From contig NZ_JAIQZA010000038.1 in NCBI RefSeq assembly GCF_020164485.1, positions 1-37,690 of the forward strand: a stretch of 37,690 nt of DNA, given 5' to 3'. A program made the translations under genes and the position numbers. The DNA is from Salegentibacter tibetensis. Lineage in GTDB: Bacteria > Bacteroidota > Bacteroidia > Flavobacteriales > Flavobacteriaceae. The notes beneath the pieces were generated by a model. It searched no databases and was not told the origin of the DNA. It saw only the letters and a program-made list of their open reading frames with translations. Shown one piece after another: positions 10,045 through 17,455 of the stretch (positions within the stretch are counted from its first letter, which is position 1; each line of letters starts with the position of its first letter).

Positions 10045-10827
10045 TCAGGATGCAAAAGATGGAGAGAAATAAAAACGTTCTTTTAGATTAATCACCTGAG
10101 GCTTGAAGGATTTTGAGAAAGGTATATCTGGTGACTTTCCCCGTAAAACGATTAAAGATTTACCAAAATTAATTCTCGTGATTTGGCGAGTATTTACAAT
10201 GTAACTTTTGTGGATACGTAAAAAGTTTTTTGGCAACAAATTTTCGAAATGCTTCAAGGTTTTATATGCAGTAACCTTTCTATCCTGCTTAAGAAAAAAA
10301 TCTGTTGTATTATTATCCGCCATTAAATAAAGAATCTCATCCATTTCAATAAACTGATAATCTGAATAAGATTTAAGACATAATTTGTCAGGTTCTTTGG
10401 TTTGGTTTTGCTTTTTAAATTTCATCAAGCATTTTCTCAATTCCGGTAATGAGAGTGGTTTCAGTAAATAATCTATAAAGTCGTTCTTTATAACATCATA
10501 AGCTTTTCTTTTTGACGACGATATAGCAACAAAAGAAGGCAACTCATGTAAATAAGGATACAATTCCTTAACTAATTCAAAAGCATTTCTAAGTCCTCTT
10601 TTATTATCGATATCAAGAAAAACTACAGATGGAGGATCTTGAAGAATATAGTCTATTGCCTCTTCATTCTTGTGAGAAATAAAAAGACAGTGGAATTCAG
10701 GGAAATTTTTTAAATATTTCGAGAGATTTTTTTCTACCTCTGAATCGCAACCTATTATAGAAAAAGTAAATTCCATCAATATTTTTTTAAAGGAGAGCAT
10801 TTCCTCAAGAATTCTTCCTTTTGTCAC
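10045..10827 (-). CDS. LytTR-family response regulator
   Basis: The product (260 aa) has a receiver-like domain with D72 in VVFLDIDN and K123 in LLKPLSL. The usual acidic pair is reduced to C27-D28, so phosphorylation may be weak. A LytTR DNA-binding domain follows (about 147-250: DEILYLMADNN, FLRIHKSYIVN, FSKSFKP). The ATG at 10776 (MEFTFSIIGCDSE, Met19) would align better with receiver domains than the longer start. No LytS-like kinase is adjacent. Its promoter has the same dyad and 31-bp spacing as the RHS operon, so it may act as a second tier under the neighbouring regulator. Confidence 0.88.
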   Translation of the reverse strand: MTKGRILEEMLSFKKILMEFTFSIIGCDSEVEKNLSKYLKNFPEFHCLFISHKNEEAIDYILQDPPSVVFLDIDNKRGLRNAFELVKELYPYLHELPSFVAISSSKRKAYDVIKNDFIDYLLKPLSLPELRKCLMKFKKQNQTKEPDKLCLKSYSDYQFIEMDEILYLMADNNTTDFFLKQDRKVTAYKTLKHFENLLPKNFLRIHKSYIVNTRQITRINFGKSLIVLRGKSPDIPFSKSFKPQVINLKERFYFSPSFAS

Positions 10828-10925
10828 CCAACTAACTGAAGAGATTAAAAAATTACTAATACAATTTAACTTCGTTTTCTTAGCTCGAAAAAGAATATTT
10901 GTTTTAAACCCCTTAAAATTTGAAA

Positions 10926-10981
10926 CAAAATTAAAATTGACCTATAGAATACTGCTACGTTTTTCCGTAAGATTTTTACGG
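10926..10981 (-). promoter_or_regulatory. Promoter of lytTR gene with operator dyad
   Basis: On the minus strand CCGTAAAAATCTTACGG (10965-10981) is followed after exactly 31 bp by TAATTTTG (10926-10933), a TAnnTTTG -7 element. Core bases and spacing equal those of the RHS promoter, while the intervening 31 bp are different in sequence. This argues for a functional constraint rather than recent duplication. The remainder of the 672-bp intergenic region (10982-11388) shows no gene. Confidence 0.65.
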
Positions 10982-11391
10982 TTAAAACAGAAAGTATTTA
11001 ATTTTGATATTATCGTAAATTCCCATATTATAAGACTCAACCTCAATTATTAAAATTAATTAAGGATACCTATACGTCTCTTTAAAAAAAAACCGGAGAT
11101 TAAAATCTACAAGGATATTTCGAAGCAACAATTCAGCATATCATTGAAATTTGGTAAAAAACATTATTCGTCCAAATTGTAATTAGAAAAAAGCCCAAAA
11201 AGCTAGTCCTAATTCCTGGAATGATTATTTAAATAGAATCCTAAGTCATATGATGGAGATACTTGCAAAAAAATTAATATGCCAGATGTATAAGAGATTT
11301 TACTGAGCCAAAAAAGAGTATTTAAAGTAAAAAAAACTTCTTAAAGGTTAATTCTAAAATGATACCTTATGAAAACCTTGTACTAGTTAAA

Positions 11392-11469
11392 CCTTACTAA
11401 AAGTAAGGGGAACCCCTACTTTTAGTAAGGTTTGTTTTTCCCTTTTCTGATTTTCAAGTTTTAATTTTA
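11392..11469 (+). promoter_or_regulatory. Promoter of the M57 protease gene with tandem variant dyads
   Basis: Two 17-bp dyads, CCTTACTAAAAGTAAGG (11392-11408) and CCCTACTTTTAGTAAGG (11414-11430), together form a ~45-bp near-perfect palindrome (11389-11433). Their 5-7-5 layout resembles CCGTA-N7-TACGG but with G/C replaced by T/A in the half-site. From the second dyad to TAATTTTA (11462-11469, one mismatch to TAnnTTTG) is again exactly 31 bp. Transcription would begin near 11476, 24 nt before the ATG. Confidence 0.6.
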
Positions 11470-11499
11470 CAATCTATTAACTTTTAAATCATATATTTA

Positions 11500-12345
11500 A
11501 TGAGAACCCAAAAACTACTATTAGGTATCTTGGCAACAGGTGCCTTCCTTGCCTCTTGTCAAAAAGAAGAAACCACAACTCTTGAAGAGGCCAAAATTGA
11601 GGAAACTACACAAGAGACTAAGATATCTAAGGAAGATCTTAAACAAATAGCTAATTTACATTTTAATACTCAGGATGCTGAGGCTATAGATTTCCTGCTT
11701 CCCAACGGTGAGACCAAAAAATCCTTTCTTATTGAAGGTGACATTCTTCTGGATGAGGAACAATTAGAAAGTTTGAGCTCGGCAAATGTAACCGATAAGC
11801 AATATCGAACATACAACCTGGTCTCAACGCCTCGATATGTGAATGTAATAGGGTATACAGGTGGTTCCGGCCAGGGATTAACGTCTAAACAACGCACCGC
11901 ATTGCAACGTGCAATAAACAATTACAATTCCCTGAATATTGGACTTTATTTCACCCTTACCTTCGGGACAAATTATGGACCTTACGATATTGTGGTGTAC
12001 CAAAATCCAAACGGTGAGGCCGGTGGCGTTGCAGGCTTTCCTAGTGATGGAGATCCATATAAATATGTTCAGATCTACTCTGGGATGGAAAATTACAGCA
12101 CCGCAACTAATGAGCACGTAATCACCCACGAGATAGGCCACTCAGTAGGTCTACGTCATACAGATTGGTATAGCCGCCAGAGTTGTGGTCAAAGTGGTGA
12201 AGCTGCAGGGTCTGATGGAGCTGTTCACATTCCCGGCACCCCAACCGGATTTGATTCAAACTCTGTCATGCTTGCTTGCTTTAGCGCCAGTGAAAGTGGA
12301 AATTTTGGTTACTATGATGAAGTTGCCCTGGAATACCTTTATTAA
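11500..12345 (+). CDS. M57 (HEIGH-type) zinc metalloprotease, lipoprotein
   Basis: This 281-aa protein begins with a lipoprotein signal (LGILATGAFLASC, lipid cysteine about position 20) and a low-complexity Glu/Thr-rich linker. The catalytic domain (about 110-281) holds H210-E-x-x-H214 and H220 in HEIGHSVGLRHTDW, the M57 dual-action HEIGH signature, with a downstream SVMLACF Met-turn-like segment. It should be an outer-membrane-anchored or surface peptidase. It is the first gene of a plus-strand unit otherwise made of a decayed lipoprotein-kinase-regulator cassette. Its promoter carries the variant dyad, so it was probably the output of that now-broken system. Confidence 0.9.
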   Translation: MRTQKLLLGILATGAFLASCQKEETTTLEEAKIEETTQETKISKEDLKQIANLHFNTQDAEAIDFLLPNGETKKSFLIEGDILLDEEQLESLSSANVTDKQYRTYNLVSTPRYVNVIGYTGGSGQGLTSKQRTALQRAINNYNSLNIGLYFTLTFGTNYGPYDIVVYQNPNGEAGGVAGFPSDGDPYKYVQIYSGMENYSTATNEHVITHEIGHSVGLRHTDWYSRQSCGQSGEAAGSDGAVHIPGTPTGFDSNSVMLACFSASESGNFGYYDEVALEYLY

Positions 12346-12384
12346 TGTTAGACAATTTGAACTTAGTCTTAATTTGTTAGCAGA

Positions 12385-12417
12385 AAATGGATGTCTATAA
12401 GGCATCCATTTCTTTTT
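12385..12417 (+). terminator. Intrinsic terminator after the M57 gene
   Basis: AAATGGATG (12385-12393) pairs with CATCCATTT (12403-12411), followed by a T-rich tract CTTTTT. It lies 40 nt after the protease stop codon. Confidence 0.75.
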
Positions 12418-12472
12418 AACCCCGGAATACACGATCGAAAAATTTTTATAAAATTTTAAAAACATAATGATT

Positions 12473-12643
12473 ATGAAATTTAAAGCAACTTTACTTGAAA
12501 CACTATTTTTAGTCACCTTTTTTTATGTCTTGTAAGCCAGAAACGCTACCCTAGGATCAACCACAAATGAAAAAATTAATGTAGAAAAAATAGCCTCAGG
12601 GAATGAAGACAAACCTATTGATGATAGGAAAAATGAGGACTAA
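12473..12643 (+). pseudogene. Decayed paralogue of the small lipoprotein gene
   Basis: Starting at ATG 12473 the reading begins MKFKATLLETLFLVTFF. An extra T in a T-run near 12520 shifts the frame; corrected, it continues MSCKPET. A second shift near 12550 leads to STTNEKINVEKIASGNED, ending in a stop at 12643. The pattern L.VTFF.SC.PE and an acidic tail match the intact 59-aa lipoprotein at 9631-9810. Position before a kinase remnant is the same as in the intact operon. Confidence 0.7.
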
Positions 12644-12784
12644 ACTATATGAGAGAATATTTTACTTTTTGTAGTTTTGAATATCCTCAAAATTGACCTT
12701 TCTTGAATTTTACAATAACTTATTTTTTAGTTAGATTCAAAAGCACCTAGCCAGGTGTTGAATAAATAAAACCCCTTATTGGAG

Positions 12785-13247
12785 AAATCACAGCTTACCA
12801 AAGAAGAAATAAGATAAATTTACCATAACCTCATCAGAGAAGTTTCGGGATCTCATCTTAATTTCGCAAAACTATTGGAACAAATAGTTGCAGATTACCG
12901 TAACCTAACTGCAGCAAAAATTGAATTTAGTTTTGATGAAGATATTGATGGGGAGTTCTTTGATGAAAAATCCAAATTAATTATTACCGTATTTAAGAAG
13001 CCTTACAGAATTTAGTGAAACACGCTGAAGCCACTCTTGTGAACATAAAAATATACCGTGAATAAGATATGCTGATAATAAAAATTCAGGATAACGGAGA
13101 AGGTTTTGAAAGCAGCGAAAAGTAAAAGGCATTGATTTAAAAAATATGCAGAACCGAATGGAAAAAATTGAGGGGATGTTTACTTGCGACACTTCAACCA
13201 GTGGAGCACATCTTTTATTTAGGGTGAAAATTTACAAAAATGGATAA
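12785..13247 (+). pseudogene. Histidine kinase remnant (HisKA_3 end plus HATPase)
   Basis: Joining frames gives a sequence that aligns with the C-terminus of the intact kinase: EEIR-IYHNLI, then NFAKLLEQIVADY, EALQNLVKHAEA, MLIIKIQDNGEGFES, and KGIDLKNMQNRMEKIEG. There are several in-frame stops (e.g. near 12812, 13013 and 13066) and at least two frameshifts. The TPR, membrane and phosphoacceptor regions are gone; only about 140 nt separate it from the lipoprotein remnant, implying a large internal deletion. The final TAA overlaps the ATG of the regulator remnant. Confidence 0.85.
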
Positions 13248-13798
13248 ATCAATTTCGGTATTAATAATAGACGACCACCCCATTTATTACAAGTGCCTAC
13301 GAATCAGCACTGGAAAGTTTTGTAACCCAAAATGCTACCTATAATTTTAAAATCACCAGCACTTATAGCCTGGATGAAGGCCAATTATTGCTAGACAATC
13401 CTAATTTTATAGAAAATCTTGATCTGGTATTTTTAGATATGCGTTTACCGGCCAGCAGTGATGGCAAACTGTTTCTGGCGAAGACCTAGGGAAATTAATT
13501 CGGGTAAAAAAACCTACAGTCAAAATTATAGTTTCTACCACTTTTAATGATAATTATCGCTTTCATAATATTCTACAATCACTGAATCCTGAAGGACTTT
13601 TGGTGAAAAACGATATTAATCAAAGAGCTATTAAGTGCTATAGAAAATACCCTGGCGGGTTCTCCCCATTATATTAAAACGTTGCTTAACCTCCTTAGAA
13701 AACAGATTGGTAACGGTATTTATTTAGATGAAGTAGATCCTAAAATGCTTTACGAACTTTCTATTGGTGCTAAATTAGTAGCCTACTTATTCCATTGA
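13240..13798 (+). pseudogene. Response regulator remnant
   Basis: ATG 13240 begins MDKSISVLIIDDHPI, then frameshifts near 13285. The next frame encodes a receiver with LVFLDMRLPASSDGK, and further shifts occur near 13480 (GEDLGKLIRVKK) and 13630 (AIENTLAGSPHYIKTLLNLLRKQ). It ends LYELSIGAK before the HTH. Shared features with the intact regulator at 6910-7584 (GEDLG..IR, PE..L.K.DI, RRQ/RKQ) show paralogy. The HTH is lost. Confidence 0.85.
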
Positions 13799-14160
13799 TA
13801 TTTCATTTCCTTCCCGTTTACTGTCCCTTACCTTTTTTGTAATGCAAAATACCAAGATTTAGAAGTTAGTCCAGACTGCATAAGCCAGTCAGGCTGCGCC
13901 CTCCTTTTTATAAGTCTTCCCTAATTCTAAATCTTGAAAATGTATAAGCATCAAAAAAGGTAACAGCAAACGGCTCTAAAAGAAGTAAATGAAAATTAAA
14001 AAGAAATGAGAATGACTACTTACATATCATCCGCAGTAAAAAATAAAATCAAAAAGGAAAACGCTCCGGATAAAAAAAGTAAATGATTTTTTGTTAATCT
14101 CTGAAGAGTTCAGGGGTTCAATTTAACCACGCCTTAATAAGGCAATAAATCTTTTCAATT
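13799..14160. other. Non-coding junction between regulator remnant and ssb
   Basis: The stretch holds structured element C1 (13853-13936) and, after it, about 40 nt at 13945-13990 that resemble 16812-16850 (shared GCATCAAAA, GGTAA and AAGAAGTAAAT strings). A short open frame around 14010-14085 ends KKENAPDKKSK, and the same KKENAPDEKSK string can be read at 16910-16945, so both may be relics of one gene's 3' end. No intact gene is visible. Confidence 0.4.
13853..13936. repeat. Structured element C, copy 1
   Basis: Perfect 12-bp arms CAAGATTTAGAA (13853-13864) and TTCTAAATCTTG (13925-13936) enclose an inner stem GACT (13874-13877)/AGTC (13913-13916). Copy 2 (16730-16799) keeps the core TGCATAA-CC...GGCT-GCC...TTTATAA but both stems have different, still complementary, sequences. 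This indicates selection for the fold. Confidence 0.55.
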
Positions 14161-14469
14161 ATGAGTACTTTAAAAAACAATGTTCAGTTAATCGGAAATG
14201 TAGGAAACACTCCCGAAACGACCACTTTTGAAAGTGGAAAGAAAGTAACACGTTTTTCATTGGCTACCAATGAATTCTACTACGTTGAAGACGAGAAAAC
14301 ACAACAAACCTACTGGCACAACCTTGTAGCCTGGGGAAAACAGGCCGACATTATCGAAAAATATGTGGGTAAAGGAAAAGAAATAGCGATCGCAGGAAAA
14401 TTAACTTCAAGATCCTATGAGGATAAAAATGGAAACAAACAATTCGTTACCGAGGTGATTATTCAGTAA
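14161..14469 (+). CDS. ssb: Short single-stranded DNA-binding protein
   Basis: The 102-aa product is an OB-fold SSB (VQLIGNVGNTPE, VTRFSLATNE, TYWHNLVAWGKQA, YVGKGKEIAIAGKL). It stops right after the OB fold and lacks the acidic C-terminal tail that recruits partner proteins in housekeeping SSBs. Short SSBs of this kind are typical of plasmids and conjugative elements in Bacteroidota, where they coat transferred single-stranded DNA. The adjacent RadC-like gene and the downstream HTH genes support an element-borne origin. Confidence 0.9.
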   Translation: MSTLKNNVQLIGNVGNTPETTTFESGKKVTRFSLATNEFYYVEDEKTQQTYWHNLVAWGKQADIIEKYVGKGKEIAIAGKLTSRSYEDKNGNKQFVTEVIIQ

Positions 14470-14507
14470 GTTCTGCTTTTAGGTAGTAAATCTAATGAAG
14501 CTTAATT

Positions 14508-14553
14508 AAAGAAGAAGAGGGCTTCATCCTCGAATATTGGCCCTCTTCTTTTA
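14508..14553 (+). terminator. Intrinsic terminator after ssb
   Basis: AAGAAGAGGGC (14512-14522) pairs with GCCCTCTTCTT (14540-14550), with A-rich and T-rich flanks, so it could work in both directions. Confidence 0.8.
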
Positions 14554-14574
14554 CTAACTATAAACATAACACCT

Positions 14575-15024
14575 ATGCATATCAAAGTTAATGAAGTAAA
14601 TGTAAGCTATAGCGGGAATATCAAAGTAAGTAAATTACCAAAAATTAATTCCTCTGCTGCCGCCGCGACCGTCTTTTTCGAGAATTGGAATAAAGACAAT
14701 ATCGAACTCCACGAAAGCTTTAAACTTATGCTTTTGAACAACAACAACCGGGTTAAAGGTATCTACACGCTGTCAAACGGTGGTATTACAGGGACCTTAG
14801 TGGATTTGCGTATACTTTTTGCCGTGGTCTTAAAAAGCCTGACCACCGCCGTAATTCTGGCGCATAATCATCCATCTGGAACCCTTAGACCAAGTCATCC
14901 GGATAAATCCCTTACCCGTAAAATTAAAGAGGCAGCCGTTTTTTTTGATATTAAAGTTTTGGACCACCTTATTATAAATCCAGAAGGAAATTTCTTTAGT
15001 TTTGCCGATGAAGGTATCCTTTAA
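14575..15024 (+). CDS. RadC-like JAB-domain protein
   Basis: This 149-aa protein corresponds to the JAB/MPN domain of the RadC family without the N-terminal helix-hairpin-helix region of chromosomal RadC. The metal-site signature is HNHPSGTLRPSHPDKSLT (about 99-116), preceded by the candidate glutamate in the ELHESFKLM segment. Such short RadC proteins are common cargo of conjugative transposons in Bacteroidetes. The biochemical role of RadC is unsettled and no DNA-repair function should be assumed. It is flanked by its own terminator and by that of ssb. Confidence 0.88.
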   Translation: MHIKVNEVNVSYSGNIKVSKLPKINSSAAAATVFFENWNKDNIELHESFKLMLLNNNNRVKGIYTLSNGGITGTLVDLRILFAVVLKSLTTAVILAHNHPSGTLRPSHPDKSLTRKIKEAAVFFDIKVLDHLIINPEGNFFSFADEGIL

Positions 15025-15049
15025 TACCATTTAAATTTAGCCTGCTACT

Positions 15050-15083
15050 AAGCCCTTTTAATTTTTTAAAAGGGCTTTTTTTA
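15050..15083 (+). terminator. Intrinsic terminator after the RadC-like gene
   Basis: AAGCCCTTTTAA (15050-15061) pairs with TTAAAAGGGCTT (15066-15077), followed by a run of T. Confidence 0.88.
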
Positions 15084-15586
15084 TGGAATGCCGGAGCCTT
15101 TTAAATCATCCTTACCGACTATAATTATAAAAAATCAAATTTACACATACTTTCCCGGCTGGAGAATTTTATTCTCAATCATAAATAGTTGCAACTATAA
15201 CCACTCTAAAAATCCCTAACAGTAAAAATTTAACATTTCTGGAGGTGATTTTGGATTTCCTAACTAAATTTTCAACTATTATTTGACATTAAATAAACGG
15301 GTTTTTATTCAGGAAATTATTCAAATCTTTTAAAGTAGTATCCCTTACCACTTATTGATTTTATAGGCTATTACACTATTATTTTACGCTCCTTCAACTC
15401 TATTAAATCTTCATAGAATTTTATCTTTATATGGCTGATATTTTAGGATTTATAATTCGAAGGAATCATTTTTTGACTTTCGATATCCATCGTAAACCGA
15501 ATATTTAGCAATTGAAATTTTGTCTTTTTTTTTATTACTCTAATAAGCCGGTTTAATTAGAATCAGGAAAATTAATTGAAAAATTT

Positions 15587-15655
15587 GTCCCGCCGTACGG
15601 GACGAAAATGACAGCAAGAGGGTAACACGCTACGCGATGTTGGGTAGTCATTTTC
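15587..15655. repeat. Structured element A, copy 1 (two-hairpin motif)
   Basis: Hairpin 1 is GTCCC (15587-15591)/GGGAC (15599-15603). Hairpin 2 has a perfect outer stem GAAAATGAC (15604-15612)/GTCATTTTC (15647-15655), then the conserved AGCAAGAGGGTAAC (15613-15626), and an inner stem AACAcGC/GCgaTGTT. Copy 2 at 16226-16295 keeps the same layout with different stem sequences. Confidence 0.6.
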
Positions 15656-15796
15656 CATTTGTTTTACATCATTTGAATGCAGGTTGCATCAAATCTTGTG
15701 TGTCCTGAAAAACAGCTATGAACTTTTTTATAAAAAAACGCTCTCAGCCCAATAACGACGGTGAATTTTTTATGAAAAAATGAATTTTCAACACCA

Positions 15797-15928
15797 CTTA
15801 CCACTTTTACTTCACTCCGCAAAAGCTCCATTTCAGAAAAATAGGTTCGTTAAAAAATGTCTTAACACAGGCCAAAAGCTTTGGAAATAAAGTGATATGA
15901 AAAAGCTTTTAGGCTCAAGTCCGCTGGT
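15797..15928. repeat. Repeat B, copy 1
   Basis: Resembles 16492-16642: shared blocks are CACTTTTACTTC, GCAAAAGCT, TTTCAGAAAAA-AGGTTCGTTAAAAAA, GCCAAAA-GCTTT and CTCAAGTCCGC-TGGT. The inner part can form a hairpin through GCTTT/AAAGC arms. Function unknown. Confidence 0.55.
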
Positions 15929-16225
15929 TAGACGTTTAATCCAAGAAACTACTATAATAATCAACTTAATAATAAAAACCTTTTAAGGTGATTAAAAATC
16001 TTAATCGACTCAATTTTATAAAAATCAATTCGAGAATTATTAACTATTACCAGGTCTCTAACAGGGATATAATTTCCAGAATCCCATATTTAATTTTAAA
16101 ACTTCTCAAGTATTCTTCTAATTTTTTAAAGTTAACTTTAAAGAATTTATTTTTAAATCTTAAAAACCTGGATTCATTTTCTAACCATCTAAAGAGCTAT
16201 TAAATTCTATTTAATAGTTGAAATT

Positions 16226-16295
16226 TTTGCCCTTGGGGGCAAAAGTTGAATAGCAAGAGGGTAACGGGCAAAGCCACGTTATAATGTTTCAACTT
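16226..16295. repeat. Structured element A, copy 2 (two-hairpin motif)
   Basis: Hairpin 1 is TTTGCCC (16226-16232)/GGGCAAA (16237-16243). Hairpin 2 has outer stem AAGTTGAA (16243-16250)/TTCAACTT (16288-16295), the conserved AGCAAGAGGGTAAC (16252-16265) and an inner stem AACGgGC/GCcaCGTT (16263-16280). Relative to copy 1 every stem has changed with its partner while the 14-nt core has not. Confidence 0.6.
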
Positions 16296-16491
16296 ATTGA
16301 TTATCAATCATATAATATTTTTAAACAACCTGATTTTAAAACGATTTGCGACAAATGGCCTGGAAAGCCGCATAACCAGGTTAGAATTTGCGACAATTCG
16401 AAAAATGAAAAGTAAAAAAACAGCCCACTTCTAGTAAGTTGAAAATTAAAAAGACTACCGGTTTGAATGAATACTTTAACTTACTAACCCA

Positions 16492-16642
16492 CTCACCACT
16501 TTTACTTCCACTCTGCAAAAGCTTAGTTTCAGAAAAAGAGGTTCGTTAAAAAAGTCCTGGACTGGACACGAGCCAAAAAGCTTTTAATTTAATTGGTAAA
16601 TGAGATAATTCGTTGAAGCTTTCTGACTCAAGTCCGCCTGGT
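16492..16642. repeat. Repeat B, copy 2
   Basis: Diverged direct copy of 15797-15928, sharing the blocks listed there. It follows element A copy 2 by about 200 bp, as copy 1 follows element A copy 1 by about 140 bp, so A and B were duplicated or maintained as one unit. Confidence 0.55.
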
Positions 16643-16729
16643 CCGAACTGAAAGTTGGCAATCAGGATTTCAAGTTCTCTTTTCTTTGGAAGCTTCTTAC
16701 ACCACCTTCCCTTTTGCTGCCAAAGCAAT

Positions 16730-16799
16730 AAGCTTTGAAATTAATCGGAGTGCATAAACCGGCTTGCCTATTTATAACTCCTCTATAATTTCAAAGCTT
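16730..16799. repeat. Structured element C, copy 2
   Basis: Perfect 14-bp arms AAGCTTTGAAATTA (16730-16743)/TAATTTCAAAGCTT (16786-16799) with an inner stem GGAGT (16747-16751)/ACTCC (16777-16781). Core TGCATAAACCGGCTTGCC and TTTATAA are shared with copy 1 at 13853-13936. Confidence 0.55.
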
Positions 16800-17167
16800 G
16801 AAGATACCGTGGGCATCAAAAGGTAATGCGAAGGCGCTGGAAGAAGTAAATAAAAAACAACGGAACTATCTTTTCATTCTGATCTAAATCCGGTTCCAGT
16901 TCAACCTCAAAAAGGAAAATGCTCCAGATGAAAAAAGTAAATGGCTGAAAAGAGTTTTCAACATCGGCAACATTTATAAAATAGGTCTTTAATTCCATTT
17001 GAACTTTTGAATTTTACCTCCAAATTTTTATTGATGCATTTTAGTGTCTATTGAGGCTTTACCCCTTATCATCATTGGAGTTATCAACAATAACAGTTTT
17101 TAGATTACGGAAGTTATGCCCTACATTTAGCCCTGGTTTGACTTTCTTTTAACTTAAAATTTCTCTT

Positions 17168-17455
17168 ATGGAAAAAGGATTTTCTCAGCCGCTGCGGCAA
17201 AGTCTTCATTCCCTCGAAGTGAAGATCGATGAGCTCATAAGAGCTACAAAGGCACAGCCACTGGCACATACCGAATACCTCCTGCTCGATAATGCTGATT
17301 TCATTCAGTTATTTAAAATTACGGCAAGGACCGCACAACACTGGCGAGAGGATGGGGTGATTGAATTCCTGCAGGTGAAAGGAAAGATCTATTATAAAAT
17401 TGGTGATGTCAAAGCTTTTATTGATCGGAATCGCCAGGCAAGAAAACAGCGATGA
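17168..17455 (+). CDS. Helix-turn-helix (excisionase-like) DNA-binding protein
   Basis: This 95-aa protein has an N-terminal helical part (QSLHSLEVKIDELIRATK) and a MerR/excisionase-type HTH (about 38-90: NADFIQLFKITARTAQHWREDGVI, KIYYKIGDVKAFID). Proteins of this shape occur near the regulatory or replication modules of Bacteroidota conjugative elements. The stop overlaps the start of the next gene (ATGA), so the two are translationally coupled. It could be an excision or replication control factor; no operator was identified. Confidence 0.8.
   Translation: MEKGFSQPLRQSLHSLEVKIDELIRATKAQPLAHTEYLLLDNADFIQLFKITARTAQHWREDGVIEFLQVKGKIYYKIGDVKAFIDRNRQARKQR

Larger units (their letters stand above)
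15084..17167. other. 2.1-kb AT-rich non-coding region carrying duplicated structured elements
   Basis: No convincing gene is found. The region contains two copies each of elements A and B and one copy of C, listed separately. It is unusually long for a bacterial intergenic space and sits between ssb/radC and the HTH genes, where conjugative elements usually carry mobilisation genes and oriT. A deletion of mobilisation genes is possible. Confidence 0.5.

Noticed and set aside
11389-11433. Long palindrome followed by T-rich DNA, as a terminator
   Set aside because: No gene precedes it on the plus strand, and it resolves into two 17-bp dyads with the same 31-bp spacing to a -7 element as other promoters, so an operator is the better reading.
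15988-16203. Open frame of 71 codons on the plus strand
   Set aside because: Extremely Asn/Leu/Lys/Ile-rich translation of AT-rich DNA with a non-ATG start and no domain; it lies within the repeat-rich non-coding region.
15587-16295. Element A as an integron attC site, because of AAC...GTT cores
   Set aside because: Core spacing and overall shape do not match attC, there is no integrase gene, and no cassette array is visible.
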